A DNA stretch of 64,000 nt from G958295645 sp965242735. Lineage in GTDB: Bacteria > Gemmatimonadota > Gemmatimonadetes > Longimicrobiales > Gaopeijiaceae. The stretch is from the NCBI GenBank assembly GCA_965242735.1, contig OZ251497.1:992001-1056000 (forward strand). Reading direction: 5' to 3'. The notes below the pieces were generated by a model. It worked only from the letters and a program-made list of their open reading frames with translations. It ran no database searches and was not told the origin of the DNA. This document shows positions 41,657 to 50,871 of this stretch, piece by piece (position 1 is the first letter of the stretch; every line of letters starts with the position of its first letter). A program made the position numbers and the translations under genes.

Positions 41657-44284
41657 ATGCCCTCGTCCGCGCCTCCCCCGGTCTTCGACGACCGCGTTCC
41701 CGACGATCTCCCCCCCGCCGGGCTCACCGAAAACGCCCGGGTCGTGCTGGCCCGCCGGTACCTGAAGAAGGACGAGTCCGGCCAGCCGACCGAGGAGCCG
41801 GAGACCATGTTCTGGCGGGTGGCGCGCGTCGTCGCGGACGAGGACCGGAGGCACGGCGCGTCGGAAGCGGCCGCCGAGGAGTTGGCCCGCAGCTTCTACG
41901 AACTCATGACGACGGGCCGCTTCGAGCCCAACTCGCCGACGCTGATGAACGCCGGCCGGCCGCTGGGCCAGCTGTCCGCCTGCTTCGTGCTGCCGGTGGA
42001 GGACGCCCTCTCCAACGGCCAGAGCGGCATCTACGACACGCTCCGCGCGATGGCCCTGGTGCACCAGTCGGGCGGCGGCACGGGCTTTTCGTTTTCGCGC
42101 CTGCGGTCCCAGGGCGATCCGGTGCGCTCGACGATGGGCGTGGCGTCCGGTCCCGTGTCGTTCATGAAGCTCTACGACGCCTCCACCGAGGTCGTGAAGC
42201 AGGGCGGCACGCGGCGCGGCGCCAACATGGGCATCCTGAGGGTCGACCATCCCGACATTCGCGACTTCGTCCGTTGCAAGAACGACACGTCGCAGGTCAC
42301 CAACTTCAACATCTCCGTCGCCGTCACCGACGCCTTCATGGAAGCCGCGCGCGCCGGAACCCGGTACGACTTGATCAATCCCCGGGACGGCCAGGTCTCG
42401 GGCCGCGAGGACGCGCGCGAAATCTTCGACATGATCGTCGACGGCGCGTGGAAGACGGGCGAGCCCGGCGTCTTCTTCATCGACCGCGCGAACGAGTTCA
42501 ATCCCGTGCCCCGCCTGGGCGCCTACGAGGCGACCAATCCCTGCGGCGAGCAGCCGCTCCTCGCCTACGACGTCTGCAATCTGGGCAGCATCAACGTGGG
42601 CGCGTTCGTCAGGGAGGGCCGCTTCGATGAACCGTCCGACGGCATCGACTGGGACGAGCTTCGCCGGGCCACGCACCTGTCGATTCACTTCCTGGACAAC
42701 GTCGTCGACGCCAACCGCTATCCCCTGGAGGACATCCGAGATCTGGCGCAGAAGATCCGGCGCGTGGGGCTGGGCGTCATGGGATGGGCCGACCTGCTCG
42801 TTCGCTTGGGCGTGCGCTACGACTCGGAGGAAGGCGTGGCGCTGGCCGGCGCGGTGATGGCCTTCGTCCAGGAAGAGTCGCAGGCGGCGTCCGAGCGCTT
42901 GGCCGAGACGCGCGGCGTGTTCCCGGCATGGGAGGAATCGATCTGGGGACCGGACGGCCGTTGCGCGCGCGACGCCTCGGGCGAACGCGTCCGCCCCTGC
43001 CGCCGGCTTCGCAACTGCAACCTGACGACGGTCGCTCCCACCGGCACCATCTCCATCATCGCCGGTTGCAGCGGAGGGATCGAGCCGCTGTTCGCCGTGG
43101 CGTTCATGAGGAATCAAGCGGGCGTCATGATGCCGGACGTCAACGCCGACTTCGTCGCCCGCGCCAAGGCGGAAGGCTGGCACAGCGAAGACTTGGTGAA
43201 GCGCATCGCGGAAGAGGGACGCATCGACTTCGACGAGGTGCCGGCCGGCGTGCAGGAGGTCTTTCGCACGTCGCACGACATCGCTCCGCAGTGGCACGTG
43301 CGCATGCAGGCCGCCTTCCAGGAGCACGTCGACTCCGCCATTTCCAAGACCACCAACTTCGCCCACGAGGCCACCCGCGACGACGTGCGCCAGATCTACG
43401 AGATGGCGTTCGAGTCCGGTTGCAAGGGCGTCACGGTGTACCGGGACGGCTCGCGTCCCATGCAGGTGCTCTCGACGGGCAAGACCGGCGCCGAGGCTGG
43501 CCAAGCCGAGGCCGACGGCGCCGAGACGGCCGCGCAGGCGGCGCTGGACGGGGACGTTGCGATTCCGGTCGGCGCCGAGACGCTGGGTCCCCAGGCGGAC
43601 GAAGCCTGGGCGCGCGTCGCCGAACTGGAAGGCAGCTTGGCGGACGCGCGGGCCCGCGTCCACGAGGTGGAGGGCGAGCTCGAGCAGATGAAGGCCGCGC
43701 ACGGGGAGGAGGACCAGCGGGCGGGGGCTCACCGGCGCAAGCGCCAGCGCCCGGCCGTTCTCCAGGGCCGCACGATGAAGATGAAGTCGCCGTTGGGCGA
43801 CCTCTACGTGACGATCAACGAGGACGCGGAAGGCCGGCCGTTCGAGGTCTTCTGCACCTTGGGCAAGGCCGGCGGCGCCGCTATGGCCGATTCGGAGGCG
43901 ATCGGCCGGCTGGCCTCCCTCGCGCTGCGCTCCGGCGTGTCCATCACCGCCGTGCGCGACCAGCTCCGCGGCATTTCCTGCGACCGCGCCGTCGGCATCG
44001 GCATGGACAAGGTCCTGTCCGCCCCCGACGCCGTGGCCCAGGCCATCGAACGCTACTTGGCCGACAAGGAAGGCGTGCAGGAAGAGCTCCCCCTGAGCGT
44101 CTCGCCCGCCCCCGCCGGCGCGGGCGCCGCGACCCTGGCCGCCGGACGCAACCTCCGAGCCGCCCAATACGTGGACCGGCACGACGCCGCCCTGGGCGCA
44201 TGCCCCGCCTGCGGCGCCAGCCAGCTGGCCTTCGAAGAGGGCTGCAAGAAGTGCTACGTCTGCGGATTCTCGGAGTGTGGTTAG
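41657..44284 (+). CDS. nrdJ: Vitamin B12-dependent (class II) ribonucleotide reductase
   Basis: 875 aa. Reduces ribonucleotides to deoxyribonucleotides using adenosylcobalamin. Landmarks: TGRFEPNSPTLMNAG, SACFVLPVEDAL (redox Cys), HQSGGGTGFSFSRLR, the active-site loop NPCGEQPLLAYDVCNLGS, and TTVAPTGTISIIAGCSGGIEP. The C-terminal part holds a coiled linker (WARVAELEGSLADARARVHE), a TSCPD-like extension (SPLGDLYVTINED, PFEVFCTLGKAG) and a zinc-ribbon/redox tail (ACPACGASQLAFEEGCKKC). The linker with acidic helix is longer than usual, but all catalytic sites look intact. A promoter and a possible NrdR site lie upstream. Confidence 0.95.
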   Translation: MPSSAPPPVFDDRVPDDLPPAGLTENARVVLARRYLKKDESGQPTEEPETMFWRVARVVADEDRRHGASEAAAEELARSFYELMTTGRFEPNSPTLMNAGRPLGQLSACFVLPVEDALSNGQSGIYDTLRAMALVHQSGGGTGFSFSRLRSQGDPVRSTMGVASGPVSFMKLYDASTEVVKQGGTRRGANMGILRVDHPDIRDFVRCKNDTSQVTNFNISVAVTDAFMEAARAGTRYDLINPRDGQVSGREDAREIFDMIVDGAWKTGEPGVFFIDRANEFNPVPRLGAYEATNPCGEQPLLAYDVCNLGSINVGAFVREGRFDEPSDGIDWDELRRATHLSIHFLDNVVDANRYPLEDIRDLAQKIRRVGLGVMGWADLLVRLGVRYDSEEGVALAGAVMAFVQEESQAASERLAETRGVFPAWEESIWGPDGRCARDASGERVRPCRRLRNCNLTTVAPTGTISIIAGCSGGIEPLFAVAFMRNQAGVMMPDVNADFVARAKAEGWHSEDLVKRIAEEGRIDFDEVPAGVQEVFRTSHDIAPQWHVRMQAAFQEHVDSAISKTTNFAHEATRDDVRQIYEMAFESGCKGVTVYRDGSRPMQVLSTGKTGAEAGQAEADGAETAAQAALDGDVAIPVGAETLGPQADEAWARVAELEGSLADARARVHEVEGELEQMKAAHGEEDQRAGAHRRKRQRPAVLQGRTMKMKSPLGDLYVTINEDAEGRPFEVFCTLGKAGGAAMADSEAIGRLASLALRSGVSITAVRDQLRGISCDRAVGIGMDKVLSAPDAVAQAIERYLADKEGVQEELPLSVSPAPAGAGAATLAAGRNLRAAQYVDRHDAALGACPACGASQLAFEEGCKKCYVCGFSECG

Positions 44285-44332
44285 GGCGACCGCCAGGGCT
44301 TGCGTCCGCAGAGGCGCCCAGGCGGCGACTGC

Positions 44333-44629
44333 ATGATGCGCTTTGACATCCTGCCGCGCCTGTTGCCGGACCGGTACTGCGACACGCTCGAAGAGGCGAT
44401 GGAAGAGGTGTCTCGCCGAAAGATGTCGCGGGTTGCGGACGACGCAGTGACACGGTTTGACAAGTTGCCTTACGGAACGTACCAAGTCTACACGGTGTCG
44501 CTCCGCGTGGCCTTCGACATGATCGCAGACGGTGCGGACCTCCGTTTGTTCCTCGGGCATCGCTTGCCGCACACTGGTCCAGGACGCCGCGAAGCCATGG
44601 GCCGGCCGACCAACTACGATGCGCTCTAG
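44333..44629 (+). CDS. Small hypothetical protein overlapping the ISP restriction gene
   Basis: 98 aa, starting MMRFDILPRLLPDRYCD; the next ATG at 44336 is equivalent. No family recognised; composition is ordinary (few Cys, one charged helix DTLEEAMEEVSRRKMSRVADD, then DKLPYGTYQVYTVSLRVAFD). Its 3' end overlaps the start of the restriction-modification gene by 11 nt, suggesting co-translation and perhaps an accessory role. Less GC-rich than the nrdJ gene upstream, as is the ISP gene, so the two may have arrived together. The gene is plausible, but the absence of a clear SD lowers confidence. Confidence 0.5.
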   Translation: MMRFDILPRLLPDRYCDTLEEAMEEVSRRKMSRVADDAVTRFDKLPYGTYQVYTVSLRVAFDMIADGADLRLFLGHRLPHTGPGRREAMGRPTNYDAL

Positions 44630-47600
44630 CTCCAACGCTGACAAGCAAGCCGAGACGAGCCAATCTCGGCTTGACCTGCGTCCCAACGAGACGCTCGGTG
44701 CAGCGCTGGCGCGCATCCGGGCCGACAGCAGCACCGAACGAGAGAAGGGCACGTGGTTCGAGAACCTGACCCGGCAGTTTCTCGCTCAGGAGCCGACTTT
44801 CGAAGTCGAGGACATTTGGACGTGGCGAGAGTGGCCCGAACGCGAGGCGCTCACGGGTCTCGACGGGCGCGACATGGGCATCGACCTGGTGGCCCGGCTT
44901 CACGGGGGCGAGTGGGTGGCCGTTCAGTGCAAATTCTATGCCGAGCACCGGCGGATTTCTCGGAAAGACATAGACGGCTTCCTGGCCGAGTCTGGCCGCG
45001 AGCCCTTCGCCAAGCGCTGGATGGTGGTCACGTGTCCTTGGGGCAGAGGCGCGGAACAGACGGTGGCGGGCAAGCTCGTGGTGCCGGTTCATCGGATCGA
45101 CTTCATGGACTACGCGGACCGGGAAGTCCTGGAGGTCGCGAAGCCGTCGGTCCCCTTCGTCTTGGACGGAAAGCGCCTCGAAGCCGTTGAAGCCGTGGTG
45201 GACGGGCTGGAGACCCAGGGACACGACCGCGGCAAGCTGATCATGGCCTGCGGCACGGGGAAGACCTTCGTGTCGCTCAAGGTTGCCGAGCGTCTGGTGC
45301 CTGACGCGGGACGGGTACTGTTCGCCGCTCCGTCGATCGCACTGGTCTCTCAGGCTCGCAAGGCTTGGCTGACCTACACCGACCGGCCGCTGCGGTCGTT
45401 GGTGGTGTGCTCGGATGCCGGCGCCGGCGGCAGCGGCGAGAGCGACAAGGCGGGGCTGGACGATCTCGTGTGCCCGGTGGCGACCGATCCGGAAAAGATC
45501 GCGGAGCACTTGCGTGGCGGAGGTGGAGTGAGGGCCGTGTTCAGCACGTACCAGTCCTTGAACAAGGTCATTGCGGCCCAGCAGGAGCGCCCGGACTTGG
45601 CATTCGACTTGGCCGTCGCCGACGAAGCGCATCGGACGGCCGGGGTGGAAGGCGACAAGGACAAGGCGTTCCAGGACTTTCACCGGGCCGACGCCCTGAA
45701 CTGCAAGAAGCGCCTGTACATGACGGCGACGCCTCGCATCTACAGCCCGGCCTCGGTCAAGCGGCTCAAGACACGGCAGGCCCGAAGCACGCTGGGCGCC
45801 AGCCGGTTCCGAGTGTACGACATGAGCGACCCGGACGTCTTCGGGCGCCAGCTGTATCGTCTCAAGTTCAAGGACGCAGTCGAGGCGGGGATGCTGTCCG
45901 ACTACCGGGTGATCGTGCTGGGGGTGCGAAGCGAATGGGTGACGGCCTCGCTGGCCAAGCTGGTCGAGGCCAATCCCAAAGTCGTGCAGCCGAGCGACGC
46001 CACGCGATTGCTGGGCGTGTCGCTCGCCATCAACGGACACATCCAGGGCAAGGTGGAAGATGCGCCTCAAGGCCCCCTGGGCCGGAGCTTGGCGTTCGCC
46101 AACACCATTGCCCGGTCCAAGTGGTATGCCGCCACCATCAACGACCCCGAGTTGCGGAAGCGAACCACGAGACGAATCCGACTGGATCGAGGACAGGACG
46201 CGCAGGCGGCGATGCATGTCGTGGCGGAGCACCTGGACGGCAGCGACAGCGCACTCAAGCGGAACCGTGGGCTTCGATTCCTCCGAGATGGCGGGGCCAG
46301 CGCTTATGAGTGCCGAATGGTGTGCAACGCCAAGTTGTTCGCCGAGGGCGTGGACGTGCCCCAGCTCGACTCCGTCGTGTTCCTGGACGCTCGCAAGAGC
46401 CATATCGACATCGTGCAGGCGGTCGGTCGCGTCATGCGCAAGAGCAAAGGCAAGCGGTTCGGCTACATCATCGTCCCCATCGCCTTGCAAGAAGGCGAGA
46501 GCGTCGTCGATGCCCTAGCCGAGGACGGCGACGGATTCAAGGTGGTAGGAGATGTGCTTCGGGCACTTCAGTCGCATGACGAACGGCTTGCGGACGACGT
46601 CGCGCGCTTCGTGCACGTCGTGGATCCGCCGGCCGCGCCGTTGCCTCGGGACGATTCGGAAAACGGGGAGACGGGCCGCCCCGAGGTGGAAGACCAAATG
46701 CTCCTGCCGCTGATTCTCTCCGATTCGCAAGTGTACGCCAAGATATCCGCGGCGTTCGGCCTCAGCGACCGGCAACGGGGCCGCGTGACCGCCGACTGGA
46801 TCGAGATGGCAGTGAACCGGGCGGCGACGATCGTGGCCCGCGACGAATGCGAGAGGGCGTTGGCGGAAGCGTTGAGCCTTCATGGGGTTCAACCGAAGAA
46901 CCTGTACAAGATTTCTTCTCTCATCCTGTGCAATGCACTGTTGATGCACAAGAGATTGTTGGACGCGATCGAGATACCCGGCGTCGAACCGCTTGACGCG
47001 ATTGTCCGCCGAAAGGCTCCCGCCGAAGCGCTGATCCCCTCGTGGGAGGAGATCCTCAAGCGAGACTACGCGCCGATTTTTGCTCCCGCGCTGGCTGTTC
47101 TCGTCAGCTTGCGCACTGGCCCCAACGCCAACGAAGCAGTGAGCGTGTTGGCGACATGCGCCGACACGGTGGCCGATTCTCTGAGCGCAATGGGCTACGA
47201 CCATGCCGGGCCGCTCTATCATCGGATACTGCCTTCAGCCGAGAGCGACGGCGCGTACTACACGCACAACGTGGCCGCCGTCTTGTTGGCACGCCTAGCG
47301 CTGGACGACACCGTTGCCGACTGGTCCGACTTCAATTCGGTGACAGGCTTGAGAATCATCGATCCAGCGTGCGGCACAGGCACCTTGCTGATGGCCGCCT
47401 TGAAGATCATCAAGGATCGGGCGATGAAGGACGGAGGCTTGACCGAGAGCAACAAGGACGACGCTCACAAGCGTCTCGTCGAATCGTCCATCCGAGGGCT
47501 GGACATTTGGCACGCCTTGCAGCTGGCGGCGTCCAATTTGACGCTCGGAGCGCCCACGGTGGACTATCAGGCCATGCATCTTCATGCCATGGGGCATGGA

Positions 47601-47678
47601 CCCGCAGAGAAAACGGGGGGGGGGGGGGGGGGGGGGGGGGGAGGGGGGCGACCGTTCAGCACGAGCTGGGTCGCTTGA
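44619..47678 (+). CDS. Type ISP-like restriction-modification protein, 5' part (nuclease-helicase-methylase motif I)
   Basis: 1019 aa before a premature stop caused by a poly-G tract. Modules in order: Mrr-type PD-(D/E)XK nuclease (residues ~35-150; MGIDLVARLHGGEWVAVQCKF with Asp and QxK), SF2 helicase (Walker A MACGTGKTF, DEAH VADEAHRTAG, MTATPRIY, then FAEGVDVPQLDSVVFLD and AVGRVMRKS motif VI), a coupler region, and the start of an N6-adenine methyltransferase with motif I DPACGTGTLLMA near residue 915. This is the single-chain nuclease-translocase-MTase-TRD layout of type ISP enzymes (LlaGI/LlaBIII type, about 1570 aa). It starts at ATG 44619 overlapping the small gene. In the sequenced state the protein ends shortly after motif I, so the methylase and target-recognition parts are separated. 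Confidence 0.85.
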   Translation: MRSSSNADKQAETSQSRLDLRPNETLGAALARIRADSSTEREKGTWFENLTRQFLAQEPTFEVEDIWTWREWPEREALTGLDGRDMGIDLVARLHGGEWVAVQCKFYAEHRRISRKDIDGFLAESGREPFAKRWMVVTCPWGRGAEQTVAGKLVVPVHRIDFMDYADREVLEVAKPSVPFVLDGKRLEAVEAVVDGLETQGHDRGKLIMACGTGKTFVSLKVAERLVPDAGRVLFAAPSIALVSQARKAWLTYTDRPLRSLVVCSDAGAGGSGESDKAGLDDLVCPVATDPEKIAEHLRGGGGVRAVFSTYQSLNKVIAAQQERPDLAFDLAVADEAHRTAGVEGDKDKAFQDFHRADALNCKKRLYMTATPRIYSPASVKRLKTRQARSTLGASRFRVYDMSDPDVFGRQLYRLKFKDAVEAGMLSDYRVIVLGVRSEWVTASLAKLVEANPKVVQPSDATRLLGVSLAINGHIQGKVEDAPQGPLGRSLAFANTIARSKWYAATINDPELRKRTTRRIRLDRGQDAQAAMHVVAEHLDGSDSALKRNRGLRFLRDGGASAYECRMVCNAKLFAEGVDVPQLDSVVFLDARKSHIDIVQAVGRVMRKSKGKRFGYIIVPIALQEGESVVDALAEDGDGFKVVGDVLRALQSHDERLADDVARFVHVVDPPAAPLPRDDSENGETGRPEVEDQMLLPLILSDSQVYAKISAAFGLSDRQRGRVTADWIEMAVNRAATIVARDECERALAEALSLHGVQPKNLYKISSLILCNALLMHKRLLDAIEIPGVEPLDAIVRRKAPAEALIPSWEEILKRDYAPIFAPALAVLVSLRTGPNANEAVSVLATCADTVADSLSAMGYDHAGPLYHRILPSAESDGAYYTHNVAAVLLARLALDDTVADWSDFNSVTGLRIIDPACGTGTLLMAALKIIKDRAMKDGGLTESNKDDAHKRLVESSIRGLDIWHALQLAASNLTLGAPTVDYQAMHLHAMGHGPAEKTGGGGGGGGGGGRPFSTSWVA

Positions 47679-49107
47679 GTTGCTTCCCGATTTGATTGCC
47701 CGTCGCCGTCCAGACCTGTTGGCGGCTTCCAGCACGGCGTCGCTGACGGCAGACTTCGTCGGCTCCAAACAGATCGCTGCCGGACGGAACCCGGACTTGC
47801 GCGACATGGATGTCGTCTTGATGAACGCGCCCTTCTCGATCAACACCGTAAGCAGCTCGCAGTTCGGCCGAGAAGGACAAGAGGAGATGCGCCTCCGAGA
47901 AGAATGGATCCTCGATGCGATGCGCAAGCATGACCCTGAGGCCGCCGCCGCCGTCACGAGGAAGACGCTACGCACATTCTTCACGCCGCTCGCCGATTCG
48001 TTGTTGCGTCGAGAGCGCGGCGTGTTGGCGAAGGTATTGCCGTTTGCGGCCAGCGTCAGTTCCACGGGCGCGCACGAGAGACGCTTCTTGGCAGACCGCT
48101 TCGAAGTCTCGATCGTCGTCACCTCCCACGCCGGCAGTTTTTCCGCCGCCACGAGCATTCACGAGTGCCTGCTGGTGTGTCGACGACGACCGAAGGCGAA
48201 ACGCCGGGACACGCTGTTTGCGACGCTCTGCCGCCTGCCCGAGAATGCCGACGAAGCTGTCGAGGTGGCGGAGGAGATACGGTCGGGGAGGCTGGGGTCC
48301 AAATGGGGCGCCTGCTATACGTGGCCGCGAGATCGGGTCGAGGCGGGAGATTGGTCCGCGTCCCAGTGGATGGACGGCGTGCTGGCGGATGCCGCCCATT
48401 GCATGTCGGCGGTGCCGGGCCTTCGGCCCTTGGGCACGCTGGCCAACGTGGGACCCGCGCACGTAAGGCTCGACATGCGCAATCCCGTCAGCGACCCGTC
48501 CGACGGCCCCTATCGCGTCTTGTGGCGCCACCGGACAGGAGAACGCAGGACGATGCGTTCATCGCACGAGTTCTCGGTGAGTGCCAAGCGAGGCAGAGAA
48601 CGCAAGGCGGACAGGGCGTGGAGCAAAGCCAGTCGGCTCTTGATCGGCAACAAGCTACGGATGACGGTGGCGAGAGTGGCTGCCGTGCTCTTGGATTCTC
48701 CTGCCGTTGGCAGCGCTTGGACACCGGCAAGCCCAAGACCTGGCTTCACCGGCGATGGCCTTCTTGTCCCTCAAGCTTGGTGTGCTTGGCTGAATTCGAC
48801 CCCTGGCCTCCTGGGGTTTCTCCACCGTCGTGGGCGCACTCTGGACTATTCCGACTTCATGCCCAACAAGCTGAACTCGCTGCCATGCCCGGACCCGTCG
48901 CAGATCGACTTGGCCCCGTTGGCGAGGACCTACGATGACTTGCGCGACCGACAGCTGGAGCCATGGCCGCGCATGGACGCTTGCCCCGTTCGAGCCGCGC
49001 TGGACGACGTCGCGGCAGAAGCCGTCGGACTGAACCGCGAGACCGTCGCGGACTGGCGCCGCCGCCTCGTCCGAGAACCGACGATCGGGGGCGATCGCGC
49101 CGGTTAG
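47584..49107 (+). CDS. Type ISP-like protein, 3' part (methylase motif IV and target-recognition domain)
   Basis: Continues the ISP protein in the shifted frame. The ATG at 47584 is merely the first in frame; the natural protein would enter this frame within the poly-G tract at about 47615. Features: GSLELLPDLI after the Gly run, methylase motif IV as DVVLMNAPFSINT (NAPF where NPPF is usual), then a methylase tail (TRKTLRTFFTPLADSLL, VLPFAASVSSTGAHERRFLA), and a specificity domain with KWGACYTWPRDRVEAG, LPCPDPSQIDLAPLA and a helical coda. The Pro-to-Ala change in motif IV is unusual and could affect catalysis. Combined with the 5' part this gives about 1495 aa, the size of type ISP enzymes. 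Confidence 0.8.
   Translation: MPWGMDPQRKRGGGGGGGGEGGDRSARAGSLELLPDLIARRRPDLLAASSTASLTADFVGSKQIAAGRNPDLRDMDVVLMNAPFSINTVSSSQFGREGQEEMRLREEWILDAMRKHDPEAAAAVTRKTLRTFFTPLADSLLRRERGVLAKVLPFAASVSSTGAHERRFLADRFEVSIVVTSHAGSFSAATSIHECLLVCRRRPKAKRRDTLFATLCRLPENADEAVEVAEEIRSGRLGSKWGACYTWPRDRVEAGDWSASQWMDGVLADAAHCMSAVPGLRPLGTLANVGPAHVRLDMRNPVSDPSDGPYRVLWRHRTGERRTMRSSHEFSVSAKRGRERKADRAWSKASRLLIGNKLRMTVARVAAVLLDSPAVGSAWTPASPRPGFTGDGLLVPQAWCAWLNSTPGLLGFLHRRGRTLDYSDFMPNKLNSLPCPDPSQIDLAPLARTYDDLRDRQLEPWPRMDACPVRAALDDVAAEAVGLNRETVADWRRRLVREPTIGGDRAG
47615..47648 (+). repeat. Homopolymer tract G27-A-G6 splitting the ISP gene
   Basis: 27 consecutive G at 47615-47641, then A, then six G. Reading continues in the frame one base later downstream. 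Loss of one G (or gain of two) would join the 5' and 3' parts into a continuous frame encoding a Gly run between motif I and motif IV. Long poly-G runs inside restriction-modification genes are classic phase-variation (slipped-strand) sites; a sequencing artefact must be excluded. Confidence 0.85.
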
Positions 49108-49250
49108 ACGCATTCAGCGACATCGCCATCTTCTTGGGGCCTATGCAGACGGACTCCCGCAGAGCAGGCACCGTTTCGCGCCGTCGATCCAGCCGACGGA
49201 GCAAGAGGTCGTTTATCTCGCTGCGCCCGAATAGGAATCCGCCAAGCCCG

Positions 49251-50732
49251 TCACCGGTTTGCCGGCTTCCGATAGTCCAGCGGCGGATCCCGGTCGCCCA
49301 CCAGCGACACGTACTCGAAGTCCGGGCCCACCTTTTCGCGGTGCTCGGCCGTGGCGGCCGCCAGCAGGTCGGCGTCGGTGAACAGGTCCACGGCGGTCAT
49401 CGCGAGCGTCTTGGCCGCGACGATCATGCCCTTGTTGCCGATGGACATGCCGCCGGCCGCAATGGCCTGCCAGGAATGGGCGGGCGTGCCGGGCACCCAC
49501 GTGGCGGCGGTCATGCCCACCGTGGGCACCACCCAGCTCACGTCAGCCACGTCGGTGGAGCCGCCGCCGCGCCGCGGCATGTACGGTTGCACGGTGGCCG
49601 CGGCTTCGAGCGGCGGCGCGTCCTCCCGCAGGGTCTTTCGGATGGCCTCGGCGAAGATGCGCTCCGTCTCGTCGTAGGTCACGCCGCCGACGTGCTCCAG
49701 GTTGGCCTGCGCGCGGCGTTGCAGTGTCTCGTTGGGCAACATCGCGAACAGGCCGTGGATGACCTCGTAATCCATGCGCGTGCCGGTGCCCATCGCGGCG
49801 CCCTCGGCGGCGGCCACGACCCGTTCGAACAGGGACTGCACCATCACCGGGTCGGGGTTGCGGACGTAGTAGAACGCTTCGGCGAAGTCGGGGATGACGT
49901 TGGGCGCGTGGCCGCCGGCGGTGATCACGTAGTGGATGCGCGTTTCTTGGGGGACGTGCTCGCGTAGCATGTTGACCATGTGGTTCATGGCCTCGACGCC
50001 GTCCAGGGCGGAGCGGCCGTGCTCCGGCGCGCCCGCCGCGTGCGCGGAAATGCCGTGGAAGCGGAACTTGGCGGACTTGTTGGCCAGCGAGGACGAAGGA
50101 CTGGCGCTGTTGGCGCCGCTGGGATGCCAGTGAAGGACGGCGTCCACGTCGTCGAAGAGGCCCGCCCGCACCATGTAGACCTTGCCGGCGCCGCCCTCCT
50201 CGGCGGGCGTCCCGTACAGCCGCACGGCGCCCGGCGTCCCCGACTCCTCGAGCCACGCCTTGACGGCGAGCGCCGCCGCCACCGATCCCGCCCCGAACAA
50301 GTGGTGTCCGCAGGCGTGTCCCGCGCCCATCTCGGGCCGGGCCGACCGCTCCGGCGACCGGTCCTGCGTGATGCCCGGCAAGGCGTCGAATTCGGCCAGA
50401 ATGCCGACCACGGGCGAGCCCGATCCCCAACTGGCGACGAACGCCGTCGGCATCCCCGCGACGCCCTCTTCAATCGAGAAGCCCGACGCGGCGAGCGCCC
50501 CCCGCAACAGCGCGCTGCTCTCGACTTCCTGGTAGCCGACCTCCGCCAAGTCCCATATCTGCTGGGCGATTCCGGCGTACTGGGCGGCCCCGGCCTCCAC
50601 GTGCGCGACCACGGCGTCGTGGCCGTTCTGGGCGTGGACGGCGGTCGGCGGCGCGGCCAGGGCGGCGGTGGCGAACGCGGCGGCGATGCAGGGAACGGCG
50701 AGGGCGCGCGGGGCGAAGGCGAACGTGTTCAT
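49251..50732 (-). CDS. Exported M20-family amidohydrolase (AbgB-like)
   Basis: 493 aa with a clear signal peptide (ATG 50732 after GGAGAA; FAPRALAVPCIAAAFATAAL, then cleavage near AVHAQ). Di-zinc peptidase/amidohydrolase domain: EMGAGHACGHHLFGAGSVAA (metal ligands), YGTPAEEGGAGKVY (metal Glu), HWHPSG, ISAHAAGAPEHGRSALDG in the dimerisation domain, and C-terminal TPAHSWQAIAAGG. Closest to aminobenzoyl-glutamate hydrolase subunit B or N-acyl amino acid amidohydrolases. Many bacteria have secreted versions that scavenge peptides or acyl-amino acids. Diverges from the lipoprotein genes; a weak -10-like ctagac lies on its upstream side. Confidence 0.88.
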   Translation of the reverse strand: MNTFAFAPRALAVPCIAAAFATAALAAPPTAVHAQNGHDAVVAHVEAGAAQYAGIAQQIWDLAEVGYQEVESSALLRGALAASGFSIEEGVAGMPTAFVASWGSGSPVVGILAEFDALPGITQDRSPERSARPEMGAGHACGHHLFGAGSVAAALAVKAWLEESGTPGAVRLYGTPAEEGGAGKVYMVRAGLFDDVDAVLHWHPSGANSASPSSSLANKSAKFRFHGISAHAAGAPEHGRSALDGVEAMNHMVNMLREHVPQETRIHYVITAGGHAPNVIPDFAEAFYYVRNPDPVMVQSLFERVVAAAEGAAMGTGTRMDYEVIHGLFAMLPNETLQRRAQANLEHVGGVTYDETERIFAEAIRKTLREDAPPLEAAATVQPYMPRRGGGSTDVADVSWVVPTVGMTAATWVPGTPAHSWQAIAAGGMSIGNKGMIVAAKTLAMTAVDLFTDADLLAAATAEHREKVGPDFEYVSLVGDRDPPLDYRKPANR

Positions 50733-50871
50733 GCTGGCTTCTCCATGGATTTGCTTGTTGCAGGACGAATCGGCCGGGTCTAGCTTGACGGCGGCGTCTC
50801 CGGCGACGAGCTGGCCGGATCTCCGTCGCAACAATGCCCCCTTCGTCCCGGCTCGGCAAGGGAGAGAACCG

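Noticed and set aside
47584..47660. An independent gene starting at ATG 47584.
   Set aside because: Its first residues read into the poly-G tract and lie inside the ISP gene; the frame is the shifted continuation of the ISP protein, not a separate gene.
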